Assembly: GCA_964644075.1 (NCBI GenBank)
Contig: CAZXUQ010000004.1
Location: 1-64,000 of the forward strand
Source: JAGOMW01 sp964644075
GTDB taxonomy: Bacteria > Patescibacteriota > Gracilibacteria > BD1-5 > UBA2023
Reading direction: 5' to 3'
Length of the DNA stretch: 64,000 bases
Shown: piece after piece, positions 1 to 10,275 of the stretch
How positions within the stretch are numbered: position 1 is the first letter of the stretch
Layout of the letters: each line of letters starts with the position of its first letter
The notes under the pieces: model-generated
The model's database searches: none
Told to the model about the DNA's origin: nothing
What the model saw: only the letters and a program-made list of their open reading frames with translations
Program-made: the position numbers and the translations under genes

Positions 1-3
1 TAT

Positions 4-78
4 CGCGGAGTAGAGCAGTGGTAGCTCGCAAGGCTCATAACCTTGAGGTCGTGTGTTCGATTCACACCTCCGCAACCA
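4..78 (+). tRNA. initiator-like tRNA-Met (CAU)
   Basis: A complete cloverleaf with a CAU anticodon and an encoded 3' CCA. The first acceptor pair is a C1:A72 mismatch, the mark of bacterial initiator tRNA, while the other six acceptor pairs are intact. The anticodon stem has two rather than three G:C pairs next to the loop, so it is slightly off the classic initiator pattern. It stands 20 bases before a second CAU tRNA. Confidence 0.9.
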
Positions 79-98
79 TATGATAGGATACGTGCCTT

Positions 99-175
99 GC
101 CAATGTAGCTCAGCCGGTGAGAGCACGGGATTCATAACCCCGAGGTCGGTGGTTCGAGTCCACTCATTGGCACCA
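99..175 (+). tRNA. tRNA with CAU anticodon (elongator Met or Ile2)
   Basis: Cloverleaf with a perfect 7-bp acceptor stem (GCCAATG/CATTGGC), a CAU anticodon and an encoded CCA. A CAU anticodon with a normal first pair means either elongator tRNA-Met or tRNA-Ile2, whose C34 is changed to lysidine by TilS. The sequence alone does not decide. The last pair of the anticodon stem looks like an A-C mismatch. Confidence 0.88.
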
Positions 176-184
176 TAAAAAAGC

Positions 185-218
185 AAATTCTCATTATACA
201 AGTAATGGGAATTTTTTA
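185..218 (+). terminator. intrinsic terminator after the tRNA pair
   Basis: A 12-bp stem (185-196 with 203-214, one G:U pair) with a six-base loop, running into a T-rich tract. It would end the tRNA transcript before the next gene. Confidence 0.6.
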
Positions 219-273
219 TTTGTTTTTTGCCTGATTTATGGTAAAATGCAAGGGAAAATAATTTCATAGAAAT

Positions 274-3200
274 ATGTCCACTCTCAACTCCGCGAGTACC
301 TGAACACAGTGACCAGAAAAACAAAAAGACCAAAGTTTTCGTGTGTCTGCTCTTTCCGATATGCTCAATGATACACTTTCTGATCAGTGAGTAAGTAACG
401 AAAACCCTGAGGGAATAAACACTTACGAGGAAAATCCTGATAATTTTGTGACTGACCTCAAAGTAAAAATGAAGGAAAAGAGAGATGGGGCGAAATCATG
501 ATGAAAAGCCCTAGATGGATGGGCAGCAGTAACTGATAAAGAAATAGATGAATTAGAAATTTCTGATATCAATAGGAAAGTTCTTGCCCACACAAAAGAA
601 CTGATATCTGCACGAACACGACTGTTCTCATACATAAAAGATATCTATCCCGATATACGATCTTATGAAGACTGGGAGAGTAAAATACAAGAGGCTATCA
701 AAGGGAAAAAAAGGTCTGCCCTTGAGGCCATGATCAAATCGCCAAGATCTAACACTGTTCGAGCATTTCTCTGCAAATCTCTCGATATAGATCTTGCTGA
801 CGGAACCCTAACACCTGGTCAGAAAAAAGATCTCAAAGAAATATTTTGAGACCTAGAATGATTACCAGTTTCAGAAAGAAAAGGAGTAGAGCAAATTTTT
901 CATAACTGGAGCAAATTCCAAAATATTCCTACCTTAGAAGAAATAGGTACTCTTTTGAAAGCGAAAAGATTTGCGAAAGATACAGAAAAGATACGGGCGA
1001 TCAGGGCATTTTCTCCGACACTGCCACTATCTCTTCTCATAGAAAACAACCTCATAACTGCAGATGAGATCTATAAGTCTATATCAGTAGCATATGGAAA
1101 AACTTTTACCCGACTCTCTGAGGCTGAAAAACAAAAGTTCGTAAGCATCATACAGAACTCAAGTGTTGCAAATATTCCAGTATCCTTGGATGACCTTGCA
1201 CTCGGAAATATTGACCGGATATTTTACTCAAAAAATGAGAAACTCAATACTATAACAGAAGCCATACAGGAAAGACTCTCCATTGAATTACCTGAAAAAA
1301 AACAGACTTCGGCAGACATCCTAAAGAAGGCTGCTGCAGAGTTTCCTGATGAAGAAAACCACCAAAAACTCTTTAATCTCTATGTTGCTCGGCACCTTAC
1401 TCAAAAAAACGAAGGAAAAAGTATACCTGGTATAGAAAATCTAGGAAAATGAAGTGTGATCGAATTTGGTGAAGGAGAAGATACTATGCGTTTTCGCATC
1501 GTAGAAACGAGCGAAATGATCGGTTCAAAAGAATTTCCACTCGAAGTAAACTGAGGCCTATCGTATTGACTACGAATAGAGGAACTTCCTGTAAAAAACT
1601 GATACCTCCGCCAGTGAGAAACTGACGATATTACGTATGATGCTTTGTACGGATTTTTCGATAAATTCCAAAAAACAGCTAGAGTCCTTAGTTATAGTGA
1701 GTTCAAAGAAAATCTCACATCTGATCCGAGTGAGCTATGAGATGGCAAGAAAATTTATGATGCCAGAAATATAGATCAAGAGGCTATAACCAGATCAAAT
1801 ATTGCAGTAAAAATTGATGAATACGATAGCGAGTGAAGACAGTATGGTTTTGGTGTAGGTACATACTTCAAAGCCCCAGAAGAAGCTGTCGAATGAAAAG
1901 CCGAAGTACGGACATGGAAGGTATCTGCGATGTGAGATGATTGGGTAGAACTCGCTAATGAATCGTGAAAAACCGAACGAGTCAGTTTTGATGACATATA
2001 CATGATTGCCAAAGCTGGCAGAATAAAGAGAGTTTGGAAAATAGAAAACGAGCAAGACTTTCTTCAAGTACTTTCGAAAGACCACTGAATAGCTACAGAT
2101 GCAACGATAGTAAACAACAATATTACACAAAAAAATAAAGACGAGAACGGAAGTGAGATCATGGATGTTATGAGAGTCTTTCGGAGCGATAGCGGTGGAC
2201 ACATTCGTATAAACGGTATTGAAAATGGGGTTGTCTCTTTCGGTGAGTACACTCAAAGTGTAGATGAGCATAAAGCAACTGAATACGCCCACGAAAAGTG
2301 AACAAAATCAGCATACAAAAAATTCTATAAAGAAAAAGTTCTTACGTATGGTGCATTTTTGTCATATATCTCGAGCCAGAAGATGAGTGCCTCAAGTAGT
2401 GATGTTATCGATGATCATACACATCATGAGCATGACCATGATCACCCACACATCCACGGCAATATTCTCAGCAAGTTTGGGAAATGGCATACTATATGAT
2501 CCATGTGGAAGGGGTTCGAAATGGTGTGGCACTCACTCGAGCATACCCTGGAAAAATGATCCAAACTCGATGCTGCTCGTTTCGCGATGAAGTTCTGAAA
2601 GTTTTTTGGTGACTCTGTAGAAGCGCAACTCTATGCTGATATAGTGGATGGAAGTAAGGAAATCGTCGAAAAATATAAAAATAAGATCGCGAACCTCCCT
2701 GGGCCCAAGGGTCGATGGAAGTGTATACACATCGCGCACAATACCGACGCACGCCCAGAAGAAGTGATGGCCGCGATACAGTTTATGGTGAGTTCATATG
2801 GTCAACTTTATGCTGAAGATATCAAACACTACCAATCCGTAGTCACACGACAAAACCTCGCTACCAAACCCCAAGGATACTTCGCATTTCTCGATAACTT
2901 TATCCACACGGCACGACTCCCAGGTGGAGTGATGGAATGGCGTAAGAAAGCATATGATAAAGCCAAACCTGAGCTTGGTTGACAATGAGAGCCACCAGAA
3001 GAAATGCTCCTCCATGCACTCTTTAAGAGCATCGATGGAAATCCTGAGAAATTCCCATATGCGGCAAGTGTTGTAAAGGCGATCGGTGGTCCAGGGTGAT
3101 TTGAGAAAGATTGGAAGTTTGAGGGATACAAAAACGCCATGCAAAAATGAAAAGATCAGACAGGGATGGTCGACGCACAGTGACGCCTCAATAAGGCAGT

Positions 3201-4395
3201 ATGATATCTTGGCACACATGAACTCTATAAGTGAGTTGGTGCTATGGAAAAAGTTGCTGGAAAAAATAAAGAGCCAAAGTATCAAGCATTTCCGTTCATA
3301 TGGGCAGTCTGATGACTTACCAAATATGCGAGTCCTCAGGCGCTTCAGGATATCAAAAACTATGCACAAAATGGTTTCTCATTTCACGCATATGCTTTTT
3401 TACAAAAAGAACAAGATAATCTCCTCTACAGAAATACTGTTCGACTTGCACTCGCTGACCTTGTAGCACAGTGAAAACTATGAAAAAACGCTCTTGATGA
3501 GTTTAATGTGATCTGTAAGCGCTTCGATAATGGACCAGAAGATGCAAGTATCACAGAGAAAGTCTATGGGAAAAAAGCACCACCAGCAGCGATGATGGAT
3601 TGGTGGCAAAAATACCATACAAGTGGACTCAACGATATGCTCCAGGGTCATGACGGTTGGCTCACAAAAGGTGCTCGAGAGAATGAAACTATAAAAAAAT
3701 ACAGACAACATTTCATATGACAGCATAGTACTATGCTCCGCGATGGGAATATAGCCTGAACAGAGTATGGAAAAGATTGGTACGACGAACACGGGGTATG
3801 AATGAGCCTCATCATGCGAGACAGCGAAGATAAAAAATGACTACGCTCACTTTACTCAAATCTCAATAAGATAAAATTTGCTGGGCCAAATAGATGAGGT
3901 CGTCCTATGGATCCAAATAATAAAGAGAAGATATGGGATTATTTAGTAAAAAATATAAAAGCAAGTAAAGATATTTCAAATTTTTATGGAGATGAGAAAC
4001 TCCAAAGGGAACAGTTTCTTTTCTGGCGAGAAGAGCTTATTTCATACTTTAACCGAGAACTCAATGCCTGAGAAGTAAAAGATGAAAGTGATATGCGTAG
4101 ACTGATTAAGACGCCTGGTTACTCATACTTTCAAGACTTTCTCGATATGGGTATAGATCCTATGGCAATATTTAAGCACGAGCTTATCAAAGGAAATGCA
4201 GAGCAAGACTATAAAGCATGGAAAAGTAATGGACACAGCCAAGGAGGAGGATCTCAGAATATTATCGAAACTATTCGAGGCAAGGCCTCAGGATTTTCAG
4301 GACAGAGTGGAACTGAGTCTCCTACATGGAGAGATCCTGATAGTAGCTCATGAAATACATGAGATACAGAGATACCTTATAGAAACGACGACTAG
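274..4395 (+). CDS. 1373-residue protein of unknown function
   Basis: Unrecognised. It is a single open frame ending in UAG with about 40 in-frame UGA codons; with UGA as stop it would be a dozen fragments. The protein is hydrophilic, rich in Lys, Glu and Asp and probably largely helical. I see no signal peptide and no clear membrane segment, so a cytoplasmic place is likely. A His/Asp-rich run at residues 715-728 (nine His) could bind metal. The C-terminal 60 residues are Gly/Ser-rich and look disordered. Upstream is an extended -10-like TGGTAAAAT at 239-247 but no good -35 and no clear Shine-Dalgarno. Its UAG overlaps the stop of the convergent yraN. Size and composition suggest a structural or scaffold role, but nothing in it names a function. 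Confidence 0.85.
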
Positions 4396-4769
4396 ACCTC
4401 CACCCCCACCACGTGCCACACTCGATGTCATCACTCAGGCCTTGGCATGAGTCAGACGAAATCGATCCTGATCTTCTCAGGATCGATTTTCATTTTGTGC
4501 ACATAAAAAAACGCCGTCCGCCTCAGAGCTCGATGTTTCATGATACCAAATGTATCGAGTGGATGTCCATGCGACTCATCGCGTCTATAGCGCACCTCGA
4601 TGAATACTGTCCACTCTCCATCCCGAGCAATAATATCAATCTCCCCTCACTTGATCTGATAATTCCGTGCGATGATATCATATCCCTTTTCTTCGAGATA
4701 TCTTAGAGCTATATCTTCTCCCTTATCTCCGATACTTCTGCGAGATGGTTTTTTAGTGAGGTTTGTCAT
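4392..4769 (-). CDS. yraN: YraN family (UPF0102) nuclease-like protein
   Basis: 125 residues, the usual family length. The family has a restriction-endonuclease-like fold; its role in the cell is poorly settled, probably DNA processing or recombination. The core motifs are visible: a basic RNYQ segment, then GGEIDII, then FIEVRYRR, which carry the acidic and basic residues of the PD-(D/E)xK site. The Gly before GEID is coded by UGA. Two more UGA codons lie in the C-terminal stretch. The start is the ATG at 4767-4769, preceded by no clear Shine-Dalgarno. The stop (4392-4394) interlocks with the UAG of the gene on the plus strand through the palindrome CTAG. Confidence 0.88.
4459..4489 (+). terminator. 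possible intrinsic terminator inside the yraN coding region
   Basis: A perfect 13-bp stem (4459-4471 with 4477-4489) with a five-base loop lies 64 bases past the stop of the 1373-residue gene, within antisense of yraN. A weak T tract (TTTTCATTTT) follows. It could end the plus-strand transcript while coding KIDPEKIRIDF on the other strand. Confidence 0.45.
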
Positions 4770-4865
4770 CACGGGAAAAGAAGGAAACTAAGAAAGAGTA
4801 AGCTATCTCACTTAGGTTGAATGCGGTACGTCGCGGCGACAAAATATCAGTCCCTAGGTCTGTAA

Positions 4866-5750
4866 TTATCTATATCTTTCGACCCTATCTTTGAGAAGCT
4901 CGAGTATTTGAGGTCAGAGATCTTCTCTCGCGAGTGCATAGTCGATCGTCGCCTTGAGAAATCCGAACTTATCTCCAGTATCATAACGATCCCCCTCCAT
5001 CTCGACTCAGTAAAGAGACTTTCCATCGCTCACCATACGAGCAAATGCATCAGCCAGTCGGATCTCGCCATCTTTCGAGGCTTTTTCTCCATCCATCGAG
5101 AGGTACTCAAATACCTCTGGTGTGATGATATATTTTCCGATCACACCGAGACGAGACGGAGTTTCTTCTGGTTTTGGTTTTTCGAGAAATTTCGCAACAG
5201 CGTAGAGAGAGACATCCTGATCAGATGACTCGATAATACCATATGATGAAACCCGCTTGTCCGAGACTCGCTCAAGAGCGATCACTGGTGCTTGTTTCTT
5301 CTGGAATGCCTCGACGAGTTGCGTGGCTCATCATTTTTCTCATCGGATCAGATCATCTCCGAAGAGCACAAGGCATGGCTCATCTCCGATCCATGCACGA
5401 GCACGGAGAATAGCATCCCCATCGCCACGAGGGAGAGGCTGGCGGACATAGGCGATCTTGGCAAGCGATGATACTCTCTCGACGAGTTCGAGTTCTTTGA
5501 GCTTCCCCTTGCCGACGAGTGTCTGCTCGAGTTCGAAGGAAGCATCAAAATGGTTCTCGATCGCCTGTTTCCCTCGTCCCGTGACGATCATGATATCCGT
5601 AATACCCGCTTCGACAGCTTCTTCAACGAGATACTGGATCACGGGTTTATCCACGATTGGGAGCATTTCTTTTGGTTGAGCTTTGGTCGCTGGGAGAAAT
5701 CGTGTCCCGAAACCCGCTGCTGGGATAATACATTTTTTTATTATGGACAT
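4866..5750 (-). CDS. galU: UTP-glucose-1-phosphate uridylyltransferase
   Basis: Makes UDP-glucose from UTP and glucose-1-phosphate, a cytoplasmic step that feeds surface polysaccharides. 294 residues, normal for GalU. The N-terminus has the nucleotide-binding signature AAGFGTRFLPATKAQPKEML, then DKPVIQYLVEEA. GDD near residue 135 and FLEKPKPEE further on are typical. The C-terminal part has EGDRYDTGDKFGFLKATI. UGA codes Gly in the middle (IRGEKGGATQL) and before VEMEGD. It starts four bases after the stop of the lipoprotein gene, so the two are likely co-transcribed. Confidence 0.95.
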
Positions 5751-5754
5751 AGTA

Positions 5755-6354
5755 TTATTGGATGGAAGTATTTTTTATCATATTGACACACATATCCTGA
5801 AGAGATTTTGTCTTGATAGTCTCACAGAGGTCTTTATCTTTTTTATCTTTTGCGAGGATGACTTCGAGTCGACACTGATCGACACGACTCATATCGAAAT
5901 TGGCTTCCGAAGATACAGAGAGCTCACCGGTGAGCTTATCACATGACTCAATCTTCCCACTCGCACGAGCCTCAGATCGCATTATCATGATGCGACACTC
6001 TTTTTTATACTGAGATGCGAGAGGATTACAGAGACTGATATCATTTTTCTCACTCGCGAGCATACTGATGACACCATAGGTACACGCATCTTTTGCTCCA
6101 CCATCTTTGAGCTCGTTACAGAAATCGACTGATTTCGCACTGCGAGCCAACTGATTGGCAACCTGATTGATACACATATTCACACTCGGCTCGAGACAAG
6201 ATTCGAACTCTTTTGTTTGTTTGATTTTCTCTGAAGCCTGGGAAAGATCCTGGACATATTTTGGCTCTGGTGCACCAGTGTGATCATTGTCTCATCTACC
6301 ACATGCAGATAAGAATAGAACCGAACATATGAGGAGAGTAGCGAGGCGATTCAT
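5755..6354 (-). CDS. small lipoprotein of unknown function
   Basis: 199 residues. The N-terminus is a lipoprotein signal: MNRLATLLICSVLFLSAC, with a lipobox LSAC, so it should be lipid-anchored on the outer face of the membrane. The mature part has several spaced cysteines (FESC, NMC, DFC, DAC, SLC, KEC, ESC, DQC, DLC, DMC), which suggests internal disulfides or Cys-pair helical repeats. I do not recognise a family. The start is the ATG at 6352-6354; a TATAAT box lies about 25 bases upstream on the minus strand. It stands directly before galU. Confidence 0.8.
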
Positions 6355-6444
6355 AGGAGAAAAATAAGAAAGTGAATGAATTATACGAGCTTTTTTGCTC
6401 TCTCCAAGAAAGAAAGTCTTGTCATTTTCTGGAGGATTTTTCTT

Positions 6445-7524
6445 CTACGAGTTATTTTCTGCTGCTGCTTCGAGTTTGGCTGTCTGGTCTGCGATCGCGA
6501 GTGCATCGATGATGTCAGTGAGATCTCACGCCATGATTGCTGGGAGGTTGGAAAAATTTTCATTGATACGGTGATCGGTCACACGATCCTGAGGGAAATT
6601 GTAGGTGCGGATTTTCTCACTGCGATCTCCTGTTCCGACTTGTGCGAGGCGAGCATCGCCGAGTTCTTTTGCTTTTTTTTCTTCTTCGAGAGCAAAAAGA
6701 CGAGCCTTTAGGACGCTGATCGCCTTGACCTTGTTCTGGAGCTGAGATCGCTCATCCTGACACTCGACTGCGAGTCCTGTCGGGATATGGACGACTCGGA
6801 TGGCAGAGTTGGTTTTATTGACGTGCTGTCCTCAGGCACCACTCGCACGACAAGCAATAATTTCAAGGTCTTCTTCACGGATCTCGACATCGACGTCTTC
6901 TGCCTCTGGAAGGACAGCAACCGTCGTCGTAGAAGTGTGGACGCGACCATTTTTCTCAGTCGCAGGGATGCGCTGGACACGGTGGACTCATGATTCAAAC
7001 TTGAACCGCGAGTACGCTCCGGTACCATCGATCTTAAAAATTCACTCCTTGTACCCTCAGGCGTCATTCCATGTCTCCGTCATGACTTCGAGAGAGTATC
7101 CTTCTTTTTTGGCGAAAATCTTGTATGCCTCAGCGAGTTCGTGCGCGAAAAGTCCTGCCTCATCGCCTCCTGCTCAGGCTCGGATTTCGAGGATGATATT
7201 TTTTTCATCGTTTGGATCTTTCGGGAGGAGAGCGATTTTGAGCGCCTCTTCGAGAGCAGGGATTTTCACTTCTGCTTCTGCGATCTCCATCTTCATGAGT
7301 TCGAGCATTTCTCCGTCTTTTTCATTGGTGACGAGAGTCTTCGCTTCTTCGTAGTTCGCGTAGACTATCTTGTACTCACGATAGAGTTCCACCGTCTTTT
7401 CGAGTCATTTTTTCTTTTGGTTGACGGTTTTCAGACGCTTGAGATCAGAGTAGATCGCTGGGTCAGTGAGCTCTTTTTCGAGAGATTCGTATTCTGTGAT
7501 GAGGTTATCGAGTTGAAATTTCAT
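6445..7524 (-). CDS. prfA: peptide chain release factor 1
   Basis: Ends translation at UAA and UAG. 359 residues, full length. It has RF1's PAT tripeptide (in RVQRIPATEKNGR) rather than the SPF of RF2, and the catalytic GGQ loop in ASGAGGQHVNKTNSAIR. The highly conserved IRAGAGGDEA motif has its first Gly coded by UGA. In code-25 bacteria the UGA-reading RF2 is expected to be missing, so this would be the only class-I factor; that cannot be shown from one window. The gene starts 19 bases after tRNA-Leu on the same strand. Confidence 0.96.
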
Positions 7525-7543
7525 ATTCTATTTGGATTATCTG

Positions 7544-7627
7544 TGGTGCCCAGGGCGGGACTTGAACCCGCAAGCCGTGAGGCAGAGGATTTTGAGACCT
7601 CCGTGTCTACCATTCCACCACCTGGGC
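7544..7627 (-). tRNA. tRNA-Leu (CAA)
   Basis: 84 bases with an encoded CCA, a 7-bp acceptor stem (GCCCAGG/CCTGGGC), a long variable arm typical of tRNA-Leu, and a CAA anticodon that reads UUG. It lies just upstream of prfA on the same strand and is probably in the same transcript. Confidence 0.93.
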
Positions 7628-7691
7628 GAATGAAGAGCATAGTATGAAAAAAGCCTCCGAAGTCAAAGTCAATATATTCCGAGCGGATAAA

Positions 7692-7719
7692 GTCGACAAT
7701 AGAAAAAAATTTCTATAAT
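7692..7719 (+). promoter_or_regulatory. promoter of the corA-like gene, near-leaderless
   Basis: A perfect -10 TATAAT at 7714-7719, with a poor -35 (GTCGAC, 16-base gap). The ATG follows the -10 by only nine bases, so the mRNA would have a leader of about two or three bases. Confidence 0.55.
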
Positions 7720-7728
7720 ACGGGGTAT

Positions 7729-8655
7729 ATGCCGATCAAAAAAATCACTGTAATAAAAAGTGAAAAGAAAAATCTTCCTACCTGACCATGGAGGGATTTT
7801 ATTAATCCGCCACTCGAGGATATCGACACGATAGTGAAACAGTACAATTTTCACGAACTCGATAAAGAAGCGATCCTCGAAGAGAACCAGTACGCTCGTA
7901 TCGACACCTACGATGACTACCTTTTCCTCGTATTGCATTTCCCGAAATACGAAACCACGACCGAACGCTATATCCATAACGAGCTCAATATCTTCGTCGG
8001 AAAAGATTATCTGCTTTCATTTCGCTATTACCAGTCAAAGACGATGAAACGCGTCTATGAAGCCTACGAGGCGCGACTCGAAAAATGAGAAAAAATGACA
8101 CCCGCATTTCTCCTCTATGATATCATCGAGCACTATCTCGATAAGACTATGAAAATGCTCGAGCGTTTCGGAAAAGATCTCAAACTCCTCGAACGGGAAC
8201 TCTTCACGGCTCGTGGACCAGACCTCATCAAGGCGATCATGACGAGAAAAAGAAATATCATCACGCTCAAGCATATGATGAAGCCACAGATCGGCGTACT
8301 GAAGATGGTCGAAATCCGCATGAAAGAACGGTTTTCTGAAGAAGTAGAGCTCTACTTCGAGAACCTCGAAGATAAGCTCGATAAGATATTTTCCGAAATC
8401 CAACTCCTCCAGGAAAATATCGACTCTATGGAAGACACACTCAAAAGTGTCTTCGAACTCGAGACCAATACGACGATCAAATATCTCACGGTTTTCTCTG
8501 CATTTATGCTTCCACTCACGGTCGTCACAGGAGTTTTCGGGATGAATGTGGAAAGTGGGCACTTCAGCAATACGCTCATCGCTCTCTCGATCGCTGGAGT
8601 GATACTCTTCCTCCTCATAGTCCTCCTCCTTTTCCGTAGTAAAAAACTCCTCTAA
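7729..8655 (+). CDS. corA: CorA-family divalent metal ion transporter
   Basis: 308 residues. CorA proteins are homopentameric channels for Mg2+, Co2+ or Ni2+. Here the cytoplasmic N-terminal domain is followed by long amphipathic helices (about residues 120-245). At the C-terminus come two membrane helices: TM1 ends with the signature GMN (VFGMNVESG), and TM2 is followed by a basic tail RSKKLL. UGA is used for Gly near the N-terminus (PTGPWRDF) and in LEKGEKM. It shares one base with the next gene (TAATG), so the two form an operon. Confidence 0.93.
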
Positions 8656-9377
8656 TGTTTCTCCTCACGCTCGCCCTCACATCGATGATAAGCCTCTCTG
8701 GGGAGGCTTCTTTTGGTGATGTATCGAAAAAATGAGAAGAAATCCTCGAAAAAACAATACCAATACTCAGATCTCAGGGAGAAAAAAATGATGCGGATAT
8801 CGATGCATTTGTTAGTCGGTACATCCCACTCAGAGATCGAGACTACGCTCCAGATGACCTCGAGAGCGTGAGTGGATCGACGAGCGTGAGTGAGGCAGGA
8901 CGGACGATCTATCTCAGACGCGAGGCGCGGGATGCTCTCTGGAAGATGGCGCAAGATTTCGAGAAAAATTTCTCTACTCCCCTCGTCGTCATCAGTGGGT
9001 ATCGAAGTGCGAGCTACCAAAAGAGGATGTGGGATCTCGGAAAGTGTACCGACACACTCTGTGCTCCGCCTGGATATAGTGAACACCAGCTCGGACTCGC
9101 GATCGACGTATTCGATGCGACGACAGAGTCTGACTACGAGAAAAATGCTCGCTACCGAAAATATATCGCCTGGCTGAGTCTCCACGCTCATGAATACGGC
9201 TGGCACCAGAGTTACCAGAAATGAGAATACATCGATGCCTATGAAGTCGAACCATGGCACTGGCGATATCTCTGAGTCGATCTCGCGACCAAACTCAAAA
9301 AGCTCGATATGAGCTATACCGAGTATATGAGGCTTCAGGGGGTACTTGAGTTTTTCGGATATCTTGAAAAATACTAA
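8655..9377 (+). CDS. D-alanyl-D-alanine carboxypeptidase, LdcB/VanY family
   Basis: 240 residues. The family trims the stem peptides of peptidoglycan outside the membrane using zinc. The zinc-site motifs SEHQLGLAIDVF and EPWHWRY are present, as is ISGYRSASYQ earlier in the domain. The N-terminus (MFLLTLALTSMISLSGEAS) is a probable signal peptide. Two UGA glycines lie in the C-terminal half (QKGEYID, YLGVDLA). It starts on the last base of the corA stop. Substrate, D,D- or L,D-carboxypeptidase, cannot be decided here. Confidence 0.92.
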
Positions 9378-9390
9378 AAATACGTATACT
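9364..9390 (+). promoter_or_regulatory. promoter before the small membrane gene, near-leaderless
   Basis: A -10 TATACT at 9385-9390 and a TTGAAA at 9364-9369 (15-base gap, short). The ATG at 9398 is seven bases after the -10. Confidence 0.5.
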
Positions 9391-9397
9391 GTGACTT

Positions 9398-9613
9398 ATG
9401 GAAAAAATGGGGTATACATCGGGGGGCATCTCTCTCATGAAAATTATTATTCTTATCATAGTAATTAGTGTATTCTATTTCTCTCTTTCGCAAAATACCA
9501 ACCTCCTCAAGAAAACACCACCAGCACCGCAAGGAATAAACTCATGGTCAGGAAATGGTCCGATGCCGATACACATAAGAAAACAGCTCTACAGTACTCC
9601 TATACCTCGATAA
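9398..9613 (+). CDS. small membrane protein
   Basis: 71 codons. One strong hydrophobic segment lies at about residues 14-32 (MKIIILIIVISVFYFSLS) followed by a polar Pro-rich tail. A second possible start is the internal ATG that begins this segment. No family recognised. It sits 11 bases before the prepilin and may be part of the same pilus-related unit. Confidence 0.55.
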   Translation: MEKMGYTSGGISLMKIIILIIVISVFYFSLSQNTNLLKKTPPAPQGINSWSGNGPMPIHIRKQLYSTPIPR

Positions 9614-9624
9614 AAATCATTACA

Positions 9625-10275
9625 ATGTACTTTCTTAAGAAATCTGGCTTCACCCTCATCGAGATGATCATAGTGCTCTCTGTGATAGGGATACTCGTGA
9701 CAGCATTCGCTCCTTAGGTGACACAATATCTTGAGAAATCGAAAGTGACACAGTATCAGAGTTTTGCTTGAGAAATGATCAAGACAATCACAAGCTACCG
9801 TGCAGAACTTGGAGAGATAACCAGACCTGTACCAGCATGATGGGATTGGTTTTGTGTATCCGAAAATATAGAAACTTGGTGTGATACTACTTGGCGACAC
9901 GAGTGACTGAGTGATTACATTACGAAAAATAACCCAAAACTACACAGAACGATCAAAACAGTTTTTCCACATGAACCTAATCCAGATTGAGAAGTGCTTT
10001 GGTACGAGAATTTGAACTTAGTACAATTTGCATGATGGGGATATGTATTTCCAGGAAGAGATATGACAAGCACGAAAACGATATGAACATGGACATGGAG
10101 TGTGCCTTATGCACCAGGGTTAGCTGATGGAGATAGCTATTATTTAGACTGAACCAAAACAAGCCTTGGGAAAGAATTCGATAAATTATGCTCCCCTTGA
10201 CTCGCATCGAGTACGTATAGAAATGACTCGTGGAGTGTACCTCGGTCGACTACTTGTATGTACTTCTTTGAGTAG
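9625..10275 (+). pseudogene. type IV prepilin-like gene with an in-frame UAG at codon 31
   Basis: The frame codes a 216-residue prepilin-like protein: short leader MYFLKKSG, cleavage site G/FTLIEM, then the hydrophobic helix FTLIEMIIVLSVIGILVTA. A UAG (9715-9717) interrupts it right after the helix (FAP-stop-VTQYLEKSK). Past the stop the same frame runs cleanly for 185 codons with several UGA glycines and many Trp and Tyr, and ends in UAG exactly where gatA ends on the other strand. CAG to TAG is the simplest explanation, since Gln is common after that Pro in pilins. It could be a nonsense mutation, a sequencing error, a contingency state or amber readthrough. Confidence 0.8.

Noticed and set aside
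274..4395. Many adjacent short frames suggesting a decayed pseudogene region
   Set aside because: All breaks are UGA in one constant frame; read as Gly they form a single clean gene. The same holds for the other fragmented genes.
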